This document shows positions 47,939 through 59,440 of a stretch of 64,000 nt of DNA, piece by piece. Made by a program: the position numbers and the translations under genes. Under the pieces are notes generated by a model. The model was not told the DNA's origin. It was given only the letters and a program-made list of their open reading frames with translations, and ran no database searches. How positions within the stretch are numbered: position 1 is the stretch's first letter; every line of letters starts with the position of its first letter. Source of the DNA: Lucifuga dentata (lineage: Eukaryota > Chordata > Actinopteri > Ophidiiformes > Bythitidae); the NCBI GenBank assembly GCA_014773175.1, contig VXCM01000471.1:101619-165618 (forward strand), written 5' to 3'.

Positions 47939-48860
47939 GTGTATATAATGGAATACGTACATCTCTGCCAAAGCCTGAGTCATGTTTCACTATTTAATAT
48001 AGTAAAACATAGTAAAACCCAAATATTCCTTTTCTGAATTACAATAGAAAGCTGAAATAATAAAATTAAATTCATCATATGCCTGGAAGTTATATCATTA
48101 TGGGCTTCCTGTATTTAATAATCGAGTAAAGTGAAACTAACCATGGTGGCTTTGACTGTTTACTGTATAGTCTGATAGTTTTAAATGTTACTAATATGGT
48201 TAGTTCAATAATGCAGGTATTGTATGTTTCCTTTGATCCAGTTGATCTGAACACACACATTAATGATCATCCTTCCACAGTTGCCTCAGTATAACAAAGC
48301 CACCTATAGTGCGTTTATCACCTTATGCAACAAACCTAATCAGCTGTGTGGAAAGCCAGGGCCTGCAGATACTGTACTATGAGGGCACATGCATAAACAT
48401 GCATATACATAAATCTCTCCTCCCTCTCATGCCTGTCAGTGAGTAGTTAACTTTAAACATGTTATGACACACACTTAAATTGTGTTTTGGTATTTGATGT
48501 TTACTGATGCCACTCCCCATTGTTTCAAAACACTATACCAGTTAAACATGTAGCTGGTTTCATTTATGACTCATAGTTACAGAAATTTTGCCATTTTCTA
48601 ATGGATGACAGTGATGCATCCCCAATTGATCAAATTTATTTTTAGGAACTTAGAATTCAGGGATGAGGTGTGAAAATACTGGAGCTGCTTTCTCACTCAG
48701 CTCTAGCTGAAGTTTGATTGATACGAGACTAATAATCAGATGCATACCGTGCTTGATGAGATTATTTTCTTGATAAGATTGAATATGAGATGCTGTTAAA
48801 AGGTTATTGATCAGTACAAATGAGCCAACAATTAACAAATATTCAGATTTTTCAGAATCA

Positions 48861-48888
48861 CAACAAGGTATAAGTATATACCTTGTTG
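48861..48888. repeat. perfect hairpin, 12-bp arms, 4-nt loop
   Basis: CAACAAGGTATA (48861-48872) and TATACCTTGTTG (48877-48888). Confidence 0.95.
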
Positions 48889-49841
48889 GCTATATACCCA
48901 CATAGCATCTCATCTCATCTATAAAGGAACATCTTACTCTTAAGCCGATGCATTTATGTGAACTGTTAGTGAAACCCACCTTCAAAAGACATTCAGATCT
49001 TTACTTGTTTGCTTAACCTGGGTGTTGCTGTGAGATTTGTGCAGGAGGAGATTAGCTGCATTGATGTAATAACAAATCTTACTTGCCAACAGAGGTCAAT
49101 AATGAAGGATAGGAAAATAACGATCAATAAGTTGTGCTTTAAACCTTCTAACAACCTACAGCATTTGAAAATTGATTATAAGTCTGTACCTGTACGTGAA
49201 GAAGTTGAGCTCCTGCTGCTCCTGTACCTGCCAGAGGTACATTTAGTGAATTTGGTGAGTCATGCATCTCTGTTGCCAGGATTACAAGAAATGTCATAAC
49301 AAAGGTGCGACCAGAGACCATTTTCACAGCACTTCGTGTTGAGAAAGAAGACAGATATCCATACATTTCTACAAATGGTATCCATAGAAACAGTTGCAGG
49401 TCACTTCTGGGGAATTTCTACAGGCATGCCTTTCTCATGCACCTTGTTATTTGCTATAAATTCAATTTTTCACAATAATGTAAACTTAGAGGCTGCATAT
49501 GTCAAATGCTATCATCCTTGAAACAATTCTGTGCATATTTTGTACACATTTTATACAGGTTTTCTTGTGTACAGGTCTCTCTTGAATAAAGAGATTGTGA
49601 TAATTGTCAATTTCACTACTTATCTAAGTAAAGCATTAAATAACTACATAAAAAAAACAAAAAAACAAAAAAAAAACCTGCAGGCTATCTATAGGTGTCC
49701 TATAGGTGGTTACTGTAATATACAGAAACCTGAAAAACCTTATTTCAGATTTATGAGTGACTACTTCAGCGTACATAGTCCTTTCCCCTGAAGAACTACA
49801 GCATCTTGCTCTGTTTTAAAGTTCCCTGACTGGTGGCTGTG

Positions 49842-50108
49842 TCAGGCCTGATAAGAAGTAACAAACTTCTCTGGACATTCAGAATAATGCCTTTTTTCAG
49901 AGTGGGAGAAGTCATAGCACATGTCACAAATCCAGATAAAAAATTCAGGTAGGTTACATTTATAGCAAACACTTCCCTTGTCCTCTCCTGCAAAGATCTT
50001 TCTTGGACCTTCTAGAACATTCTGGCAGTTTCCAGTAGCTTCTGGGACTTTTCTGTGGTTTCTCTTCCGCCCCCGCTTACAGCACGTCAGCACAGGTTTT
50101 AGTTTCAC
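49842..50108 (-). other. cysteine-rich open frame of unknown status
   Basis: The 88-codon frame has a basic segment (CCKRGRKRNHRK) and a Cys/His-rich end (CYKC..ICDMCYDFSH..HYSEC) with two CxxC pairs. Such spacing can be a zinc-binding knuckle, including at transposase C-termini, but I recognise no family. It ends 33 bp from the target duplication of the hAT element at 50149. It has no visible promoter or splice context and may be chance or a transposon relic. Confidence 0.2.
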
Positions 50109-50588
50109 TTTACATGGTGCACTTATCTTTTAAGTACAGGGTGTGGACTAGGGATGAGTGAGTACACCGTATCCGTTGAACCGACTAAATTATATCTGTA
50201 TTCGTACTCAGATGGGTGGGGTTTAGATTGTTACTCTTTATTTATTTATTTTTTTTAATGAACTAGTGGGGTGAAGGCAGTAGAGTGCACCAGGTTACAG
50301 TTGGCTAACCACGATGTACTGTATGTCTTGTGATTTCAGGTGAGTGACGACGTCTAAAAGTGCACAAAGTTGCATTACGTAATAGAGTGGATGTATAAGA
50401 ATTGCTAGCTACAGTATATATAGTCCAGTATAAGCTGATCTCATGTATAAACTGACCCCCTGATTTTGACCGGCAAATTTAGATTTTTAAAGAAACCCAT
50501 TGTTACAACCCTGTGGTCGTATTGTGGTTTGTTTGTGTTTGTGTATACATGTATATTTGTGTATATTTGTGGTCTTTACTCTTACTGG

Positions 50589-50602
50589 CCTAGAGGGGGC
50601 GT
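50589..50602 (+). promoter_or_regulatory. candidate CTCF-like motif inside transposon H
   Basis: CCTAGAGGGGGCGT fits the CTCF core loosely (AGGGGGCG preceded by CC). Match only. Confidence 0.25.
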
Positions 50603-51152
50603 ATGTGTATGCGTGCCTGTGCACGTGCCTGTGCAAGTTTCTTTTGTTTTATTTACTGTTTTCTCCTGTTTATTGTTTAGGAGTCCAGGTCAGACCTGTG
50701 TATTTTAATTTCTTTTTTTTTCTTTTTTTTTTTGTTATTTATTATTTATTTATTTATTTTTAACCAGGGAAGCTTAGGGACAATTTAGATGGTTTTGTTC
50801 ATTTTCTTTGTAAATGCTCACCAGTAAGAAAATAAATGGCTGCTTGTTGTGCTTGTAAACATTGTAACAAGCCTTCCTTGGGAGTGGGAGACACATTTTT
50901 ATGTTATGGCATGGTTTCCCCCCTACCATAAGCCCNCCCCCACACACACACACACACACACTGATGTTTTTCTATATGGGTTACAATGGCTATTTTAAAA
51001 CTTCACCGCTTTAATGGCTTCTCTTCCTGACTCACACTGGAATGATAACATTGCGCTCTTGTTCTTTTTGTAACTTGTTTATTTTCAAAATCAAAATAAC
51101 AAAACATAACGTGAGGTGAGTCAAAAACTATACCGCTGTCCCGTTCCACATA

Positions 51153-51183
51153 AACACTGATCAGCCTCCAGCTGATCAGTGTT
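51153..51183. repeat. perfect hairpin, 13-bp arms, 5-nt loop
   Basis: AACACTGATCAGC (51153-51165) and GCTGATCAGTGTT (51171-51183), within transposon H. Confidence 0.95.
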
Positions 51184-52046
51184 CAATATTCAAAAACTGT
51201 TCTAAATATTCAAAAATAATAAGTTATTTGATTTCACTTTTCCCAAATAAAACATTTCAAGCATTTGATAATTAACCAAGAAATGGCTCTAACATCAGTA
51301 CTGGTAAACATGATATTTATTTCAGCAGCTGATTACTGTAACTGACCAATCACAACAGCGCTTACTGGCTGCCGCAAAATGTGCTGGATAAGATGTTTTG
51401 TCAGGAAATATCTCATTCTAAGGTATGATTTAAAATATTTTCCATTGTAGTGGTAATGGGTAGTATTTCCAGCCCTGGAAATTTCTCATGTATAAGCCGA
51501 CCCCCCCCCCCCNCCCCCCCCAGATTTGCTCTGTGAAATCTGGTAATAAAAATCTGGTAATAAAAATTCAGTGTATACTCGAGTATATACGGTAACTGGC
51601 AAGTTAGCCTAGAAGCTAGTAGAAACTAGTAGAAATGTCTGTTTGTATCAGTATGCTTATGTGTGAATGTCCACAGTAAATGAATGTGTGTTTGTTTAGC
51701 TATGGACTGAGAATAATGTTGAGCCGAATCTGAGAATTGCAAACTATAGATTAATAGATTGTTACTATGGCTAGTGTGGACAGAGTGGCTGTGAGTCATA
51801 TGCCACACATAATACCTACTGCTGCTGTGCTCTGTGTAGAGAGGAGATCTGTGTGCGTCTGCCTGGCCGATCACAGAACCATGTGGGCACTGCGTTAAGC
51901 GCTATCCAATCAGATTTGTTTTTTTTCCTTCAACAAGTATGAGTAGTGACACATTTTACTCAGATGTTACTCGTATTCGTAAAAAGTGCATTATCCGTAA
52001 CAGATACTCGTTTCATCTGAGTACTCGGCTCATCCCTAGTGTGGAC

Positions 52047-54259
52047 AAAACACTGTACAGACCACATGCAAAAATATTTTAACTTTGCAATTGAATTAAC
52101 AGTATTTTTCAGCTATAAAAGAAGTCTAAACTGTGGGTTTTGAAAGCAACATGAGACAACTACCAAAGTAGCAAATGGGCCCAAATTGCAAATACATCCA
52201 TAAAAAAACTTTAATATGCCAAAGGAAATAGTCTTTAAAATATGACAAAATGTGTCAAACCCAAATGGCATCAACAGATATAACATCAACAGGCATTAAC
52301 AGGTACAGTGATCACAAGTTAAAACTAACCAACATGGATATGATGAATATTTACAATAAACTTTATGGCGTGGTGAGGTAAAAAAATGGGAATTTTCATA
52401 AAACCTAATGTGACATTTGAAAATGTGTTTGAAATGTGATTTTGTAGCTTCCAAGGTTATCTTTGTCACGTTATCAAATAATTATTTTCTAATTCTGTCT
52501 AAAGTATGAATACTAAAATCCTTATAATTAAAAAAAAAACAAAAACAGTTGCTTCAATTTATATAAAATATTTTGGATTGCATTATTGGTTTATATCTAA
52601 ATAGTGTCTATGCTTGGGTATGTCTTGATTATATAAAATTTCATGTAAGCATTTTAAAGATATCTCTTGTACTGCCTCCTGGTTCTGACTGTAATAGCAC
52701 CGTGTGACTCTACAGCATCAGTATGTAACACGGTTAGTACATACTGAATTTACGATGAGTGCACAGTAAGATATAAGAAATTCCTCCCTTCCTTCCCATG
52801 TTTTAAGAAGAGGAAAGAACATCTATAGTCTGTTGCAGTGACTGATAAATTGGCTTGAGACCAAAATATCATTATTAATATCTGATAGTCAGCCTCTGGG
52901 CTGAGGTATGCAGTGGGAGGTTCATTACAATCTGCAAGATCAAACTGCATATATATACAAAACGGTTTAGGCCAATCTTGGCATATACCACAACTATATA
53001 TGCGGACAGATGGAGAAGAAGGGAACAAAACAAAAATCTGCAAACCTCCATTTGCACCTTGGTATAATCTTAAATACGTACTAATGTGGATGCACATGCA
53101 TCCTGAATGCCATGCATGCAAAAGAGGTTGGCTCCATTTTCCCTTCCTTGAATGATTTACCTGCAAAATCTGAAAGCATGTCTATCAGTGCCACACTTTG
53201 GAAAATTCCATTTCAAAGGCTTTTGGCTAAGCTTACATTCCTGATCCACTATAAAGAGTCTATTATGTGTTTGCTACATCACATATGCCTTATGTAAAGC
53301 TCAGGTGAAACGTAATCTTTCAGGGTTCTCAATTGCTTATACCATACAGTATAAGTGATTGTAGCTGGCCTACTGCAGAAAGGCAGCAAGATATTATTTT
53401 TACAGATTATTATTAAACCTAAAACTGAGGGGTCATATTTAAACAAGCCAAATGGATGATAGTTTAACTTGCATCTGACAGTCATGGCTATGACTGCTCA
53501 CAGAACTGTCACAATAACAGGGGCCTTTCTGTGGAGATATTCATCATTTCAGGAAGGTCGTCCAAGAGGCTTTCACCCCAAGAGCCCTTCTTGGAAAAGA
53601 GATGAGTCTCCACTCACAGAGGAGATTTTTACTAGATGAAATATCAGCATATGTCAATGCAGCTATCGGTCACTATGTTATCTAGGCACGTCAAAAGAAA
53701 TCTCTCAAATAAGTAAAGTATCACCTCAGTCACCATTCAGTAGCAGTTGCTAAAGCTTTGCACAAAAGTGTATTTTAGGATGCTGCTTTTTGTGTTTTTT
53801 ATTTCTAAACATGGCATGGTATGCAACTGTGAAGAAAATATGTATATGTGCAGAAACACAAAATAAGTATTTTACATAGCATTATATTTATATAAACTTG
53901 ACTTGACCTAAGTTTCATAGAATTTTCAGAGTCGGTTCTGGCTGGCTTTCTTCAACTCACCTTAACACTAACATCATCTCCACTGAGATTCTTACAGGAA
54001 ATTCTGCCCTGCATGACTGTTTTTTTCCGTTTCATGTCAACTCGTATTTTTATAATCATTCAGTGTTTATGATTTATCTTAATTATTGCTAAGTCTTTGA
54101 GGAGCTGCATTTCAAAGACTTTGAATTCAGAATGAGCCTGATCAAAGCTTCCTCCTGTAAACTCTCAGTCATGACAGGCGGAACATGAAAGTTGAACTGT
54201 GGCTTTGAACGTGTCAGACATACTTATGGAATAGTTGGAAAAATACTGTGTAGCAAAAC
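52047..54259. other. non-coding stretch
   Basis: AT-rich, unique-looking sequence. A 138-codon minus frame at 52750-53166 shows no recognisable domain or codon signal and is not called. Confidence 0.5.
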
Positions 54260-54727
54260 TTAGAGGAGACAAAATGTGTTTTCTTATGTTATTTTCCCTC
54301 ATTTTGTACTGTAATATGTGTTGAACATTGGCAAAAGTGTAAAACCTATGATTTACATCGATAGCAAAGCATCCAGTACAACAAACCCTTCATTTCTGAT
54401 TAGTCCTTTAATTTCTATAACATGTTGACATCAACATGAAACATCTGCATTTACCTGCCTTCGTACCTAGTTGGATACACCCACAATGTATGAGGCTAGC
54501 AAGAAAGTGTTTGGTCAGCATCCATGTTTCATAGTCTGTGTGATCTTTAAAGTCTTAGAGACAGTATGCAAAAAAATTTCATTCATTGTGCACAGTAGTG
54601 CTGCAGCAAAGGATAACAGCTGTGGATAAGTGTGTTTTTTGAACATTAAAGCATTGCACTTATTTAAAAAGTAGACGTCTAAATGAAAATAAGAACATCA
54701 TAGGTGTTTCAGAGTAAAATGTGATTT
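54260..54727 (+). mobile_element. TTAA-type MITE family A, copy 4 (degraded ends)
   Basis: The start CTTAGAGGAGACAAAATG is a decayed TTAAAGGGGACA. The blocks ATTTCTGATTAGTCC, ATGTATGAGGCTAGCAAG, TTTGGTCAGCATCC, ATTGTGCACAG and AACATTAAAGCATTGCA follow in the order of copies 1 and 2. Same strand as the other three copies. Confidence 0.6.
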
Positions 54728-56265
54728 ATGCTGTAAGATGCACTGATTGTGAAGATTAACTTTTTCTTCAATGTGAGTTTGTTTCAGCTCATCCAGGAAG
54801 GCAAAGTGTGATGCCAAAAATATCACCTGGAACAGGGAACAGCATGTGAGTATGTAGAGAGCTGTGAAATCTGCCAGATACTGCAAGTACCATCTCCCTC
54901 TGCATATTGTTATGAAATCTTACTGCTGTGTCTCCAACCTGTTGTACTCTCTCCTTCAGCACAACAGTTTGAGACTAAATGGTTCCAGTGCTTGTCCATT
55001 TTTTTTTTTTTTTNTTTTTTTTTTTTTTATCCTTCACTAAGAGCTTTGTGTTTTTAGTGTGATTAGTGCTATCTCAAAGCCACTCAACAGATTTAGGTAA
55101 AAATTGGTGAAATGTTAAGCCATAACACATTCAAGGCTCATTATTTTTGGTTTCTATATAGTTTCACCAAAAGTACCTGTTTTTTTTTTTTTTTNTTTTT
55201 TTTTTTTTTGTTTGTTTGTTTGTTTGTTTTTTGTTTTTTTTTTCTGTTAAAGGGGCAAATCTGTTTTAAGCAATTTTCACCCAAGTTTTGTTTCCCCACA
55301 CACATGCAAAAGTTGTGTTTTCTGCTCTGTTAGGGTACTTTTTATTGGAAAAAAGAGGTAATCTAGTGTTGAGAACAGCATTTGGTAATAAATGAAGAGG
55401 AAAAATGGAGAGAATTTTTTTATAATTATATACAATAAACTGATAATTTGAATAAGAAACAAAAATAATGCCTACTAAGCACTTTATGTTTCGGTTATAA
55501 CTCCTGACCTATGAGGTGTACAATCAATTTTTGTATGTATATACAAGGCATGCCCATTTCTGCCTAATAAACTTAATCACTTAATCTACCCACCAGTTCA
55601 TTGACAATCTGGGAATGTGGTAAACTGACCTCTAACACTTGTGTGTGAGTCTGATCACTGAGACTCTGATCACTCAAAAACTTATAATACTTACAAAATC
55701 CTGATCAGAGTCAGGATATGTTTCCAGAGATGATTCAAAGAAAGGGTATCAGTTAAAACTGTAGCTGCTTGACTCTGAATATCCTTCAGGTGTGATAGTG
55801 AAGTTTGAAAGGCAGGATTAGGAAGAGTTCCAGGAGTCCAAACAGCATGAGATAAGAGCATGGATGACCTTTTCTAAATCAATGGAGTGTATATTCACCT
55901 TGTTATGTGATAGTTCTCATTGTCAGGGAGCAAAGAATACACTCTGCTCTTTACCTTCTTTTCCAGAATCATGTCACTGTCAGTCACTGGTGTATGCACT
56001 CCTGTATGCTTCTGTAGCTCCTTCCCAGTTGTCTGTCTGTGCTCTTCCTATCTGCAGCGCTCATAGATGCTGTTTAGTGTTCAGATTTTATCCCTGAGAG
56101 TAAAGTCGGTCAGCGATAAGTGAATCCACATCTATCAAGATTCCCGTGAAGACGTCAGTAAGTCTGGATTTTACTGATGTCTCACTTCTCATCAGTTTGT
56201 GTTTACTCTTATGCTCATGTTAGTCAGCAGCTGTCAGTCTAGAAAACTACAGAAATCTATCCTAC
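54728..56265. other. non-coding stretch
   Basis: Two poly(T) runs with Ns (55014, 55195), a (GTTT)n tract (55209-55230) and unique sequence. No gene recognised. Confidence 0.55.
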
Positions 56266-56699
56266 CTAAAGGAGCAGATGGGTGATTTTACATGTTTGAG
56301 CCCAATAAATACAACCTGAACACATGTTGCATTACTGCCAACCATTTCCCAAAACATGCTACTGGAGCACTAAATTTTTAGAATTGTTTTACCTTCCTGA
56401 CTGCCACAAGGTTTAGTTCTTTCCAGTATGCAGAGACTTAAAACATGCTTTAGATAAGTAATCCATCACAGCAAACCAAATGCAGTCTTTCTTATTTTTT
56501 GTTGAAGTTAAGCAATATAACCAATCCAACATGGAGCTAAAAGAAAGAAAATGTTACACTCTTACTAAAAAAAAAAAAATCTAAAATTTATTGCTGCAGT
56601 AGTACATTTTTTGGAAAATGGTTGGCAGTAACATGTAACATGGATGTGGGTTGTATTTATTGGGGTCAAACATCCAAAACCACCGGTAAGGTCCTTTAA
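56266..56699 (+). mobile_element. TTAA-type MITE family B, copy 2
   Basis: The left part (TAAAGGAGCAG, TTTACATGTTTGAGCCCAAT) and right part (inverted TTAAAGGACCTTACCGGTGG, GTTTGACCCCAATAAATAC) form degraded TIRs. The interior shares CAACCATTTCCCAAA, TACCTTCCTGACTGCC and GGAAAATGGTTGGCAG with copies 1 and 3. Confidence 0.6.
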
Positions 56700-57071
56700 A
56701 ATACAACAGCACAATCATCATTTCTGCTCTAGCTCCCCTTTAGCTTCCCAGCAAGCCTGCCAACAGAGGCATCGTGAAATATGTTTCCCTGACTTGTGAG
56801 AATGACCGGGGTATTTGATTTTAGCCACAGTAACTGAGGTAATCAGGGGGTGGTGAGGAGTGCACAGTGGCAATTTCCGGAAAGGTCACCCCTCTAATGA
56901 GGAGCATTAGCCCACTCACCAGCCACAGAGGAGCTGAGAACCATTTTGTGGGACACAAGCAAGTGGAGGCTGGCAGCTGGGGCACTTTCAGGAAGTAAGC
57001 TTTTCAGGTGATTTCTTCCTGTGGGTTAACCAATATTCTAGACTGACCTCAAAAAGGCACTGAAATGAATA
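56700..57071. other. non-coding stretch
   Basis: Moderately GC-rich unique sequence without simple repeats. No gene recognised. Confidence 0.5.
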
Positions 57072-57900
57072 AGATAGATAGATAACTTTATTGTCATTCA
57101 AGGACACATGTAAAAAACAGTGCACTAGAACGAAATTTCGTTGCATTGACTCTCAACATAGCAGTTAAAAAATACAATTTGTCAAACATAAAAAGTGCTT
57201 GTGTGCATACACTAACAAATCTACAATAATATATGTAAAATTTTAAAATCAATAAATAATTCTAGCAGCGGTTTTTGTGCATTTCATTGTCTATGTGGGT
57301 GTTTGGCTTTCTTTTACTGAGAGTTCAGTAGTCTTATGGCCTGGGGGATAAAACTGTTGCAGAATCTGGCTGTTCTGCTCCTCACACTACGAAACCTCCT
57401 GCCAGAGTTGAGCAGTGAGAACAGTCCATGGCGTGGATGTGTGGAGTCTCTGATGATGTTATTGGCTCTTGTCAGACAGCGTTTGCGTCCGATGTCCAGG
57501 ATGGAGGGAAGAGAAGTCCCAATAATTTTCTCCGCCATTCTCACCACTCTCTGAAGGCACGTCCAGTCCACAGCTGTGCAGCTGCCACACCACACAGAGA
57601 TGCAGTTGGTCATTATAGACTCAATAGTGCTCCTATAAAAGGTGGTGAGGATGGGAGGGGGGAGGTGTGATCTTCTCATCCTGCGGAGGAAGTGCAAACG
57701 CTGCTGTGCTTTCTTAACCAGAGATCCCGTGTTTTTTGTCCAAGTTAAGGTGTCTGTTATGTGCACTCCCAAGAACTTCGTGCTCTCCACCACCTCCACT
57801 GCTGAGTTGTTGATATGCAGTGGAGTGTGACTGGGCTGCTTCTTTCTGAAGTCGACGATGATCTCCTTTGTTTTGTGACATTGTCGACATTGTCAATGTC
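57072..57900 (-). mobile_element. L2-like LINE, 5'-truncated, with open RT C-terminus
   Basis: The minus strand is open from about 57885 to the stop just before 57314. It reads EIIVDFRKKQPSHTPLHIN, then STKFLGVHITDTLTWTKNT, VKKAQQRLHFLRRMR, FYRSTIESIMTNCISVW, LQRVVRMAEKIIG and RFCNSFIPQAIRLLN. This is the thumb and C-terminal part of an L2-clade reverse transcriptase (LINE family knowledge). The 3' UTR continues to a TCTATCTTA-type tail at 57072 (plus strand GATAAGATAGATAGATAAC). The lack of stops over about 190 codons suggests a comparatively recent insertion, truncated at its 5' end near 57900 as usual for LINEs. Confidence 0.85.
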
Positions 57901-59204
57901 GAATAAAAGAGTTTTAAAGCAGTTAGTGTGCCTGAGCCTAATGTCAGCTCTGTTTAAGGGAAATATTTAACTTTATTTTGTAATGAAGAGATTTTGTTGG
58001 CTGCCAAGTACATGTTGCAGCATATTCTGTTGAGGTCACTGGATTTTGCATCATGTACTGTGTCAGAATGTCAGACCTCACACCATACAGCAGTTTGTGC
58101 TGCACTGCAAATGTTGGCAGTCAAGCAGCAGTGGATAAATGTTAATTTCAATTGCTGGACATCTTGTAACACAGTTTCCATGAACTGCACACAGCAGAAC
58201 TCATATTTACCAAGCCAGCACTGCTGTCTATCTTTATACTAAAAGACAAGAGATGTGAGAGGTAAGGACAGAGTGCTTACTTGCAGTTGTTTGGAGACAG
58301 GTGTGGATATTGCTCTGAAGCTTTATTTTGTCAGTTTCTGTGGGTACTTTGTCACTTTCTCCTAGAAGCAAAATTGGGCAAATCTAAGGTTTCAGTTAGT
58401 GATTAGATAGTTATCATTTAAGCCGATAAGTATTTTACACCCTTGCCTAATGCTGCTTTAAATGTTCTTCTCACACAAATGACTTTTTTTTAGGTTTATA
58501 AGAACTAAAGCAAGTCACTTGGAGAATCTCTCAAGAGTATGGCGTTCCTTTGAAAACCTGTGACAATCAATAGAAAGCCGAGCCATTTTGGTTGGCATCA
58601 TTAATGTCAACAGAGAATAAACAGAGTCCGCTCCTCAAACTTGAGTGGCAATCGGAGCGTAAACATTGCACCTGTCAGCTCATTACTGGGGCTTCAGTGT
58701 GGCATCGAAGCTGTTTATAGGATGGACGGCAGTTGCCTTGCAGCCAGGGTAAATACCTTGCCCTTCTGCTGTATTCCCAGGATTCATTATACTGCAAGCC
58801 AACACACAGGAGAAGCTGTCAGGAGTCACCAGTTCCATTACCCACTAAATCCTTTAACAGGGGCTTTAACTTGTTGAATGAGACTGATATTGATTTAGGG
58901 TGGGTGTTGAGGTTTGGGAGCAGAAGATGCACTGATTCGAGCTATTAGAGTACTTGAGAAGTAGCCTTTGAAAATCAGACTCCACTGAATTATCCACATC
59001 TTCTCACTAATAAAGTCATTTTGGCATTACATTCTCAGTAGAAAGACTTTGCATCAATTCTCTTTCATGACTCCCACAATGACATTACAAATTTGTTTCT
59101 TAATTGTGTTGAATGAAGCTATGAAAAAGAAAATGTCTTCCAATGAAAGAAAAAGATAAGCTGTTTTCTTCATCCAACAGAGTTAACCTCATCTCTCCAA
59201 TACT
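57901..59204. other. non-coding stretch
   Basis: Unique-looking, moderately GC-balanced sequence. 58500-58870 has no simple repeats and could be conserved non-coding sequence (untested). No gene recognised. Confidence 0.5.
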
Positions 59205-59440
59205 TTGCGGGTAATACATAAAACAACGCCAGATTTAACAGTGATGAGGGCAAATAACACTGCACAATCATGTTCTCTCATTCATAAACGCCTGTTACCG
59301 GCATCTTTTATCATTTGCCTTGAAAGAGGTGTTCCTATGATATTTCCTCATTTGCATGTTGGGAAGCTAAATACAAATAAATCACACACACATTGAATCT
59401 GCTGGAAAATTTTGGTGGTATGAAATCTGGGTGATGTTTT
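59205..59440 (+). mobile_element. dispersed repeat family C, copy 3
   Basis: ATAAACGCCTGTTACCGG, CTTTTATCATTTGCC, TTGAAAGAGGTGTTCC, ATATTTCCTCATTTGCATG and GAAATCTGGGTGATG match copies 1 (14220) and 2 (27354, inverted). Confidence 0.55.

Larger units (their letters stand above)
46470..50140. other. non-coding stretch
   Basis: It contains an AG tract (46877-46895), a GATA-type run (47899-47938), a hairpin (48861-48888) and unique sequence. An 88-codon minus frame at 49842-50108 is cysteine-rich (see its own entry). Confidence 0.5.
50412..51592 (+). mobile_element. DNA transposon H nested in the hAT element
   Basis: The termini CAGTATATATAGTCCAGTAT and, inverted, CCGTATATACTCGAGTATAC are flanked by TA on both sides (50410-50411, 51593-51594), fitting a TA-target DNA transposon. 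Inside each end is a 'TATAA.C.GACCCCC' phrase (50440s and 51490s). No transposase is visible. It includes poly(C) tracts with Ns at 50936 and 51513 and a CA run. A deletion derivative lies at 45852-46211. Confidence 0.65.
50149..52038. mobile_element. hAT-type element with 8-bp target-site duplication, hosting a nested transposon
   Basis: The left end TAGGGATGAGTGAGTAC and the right end (inverted) TAGGGATGAGCCGAGTAC form TIRs. GTGTGGAC is duplicated exactly at 50141-50148 and 52039-52046. The subterminal parts have repeated ACTCGTATTCG / TATTCGTACTC motifs. No transposase ORF is present. Its middle is occupied by transposon H (50412-51592). Confidence 0.85.

Noticed and set aside
52750..53166. 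Minus-strand open frame of 138 codons
   Set aside because: No domain, no family resemblance and ordinary AT-rich composition; consistent with chance in a 64-kb window.
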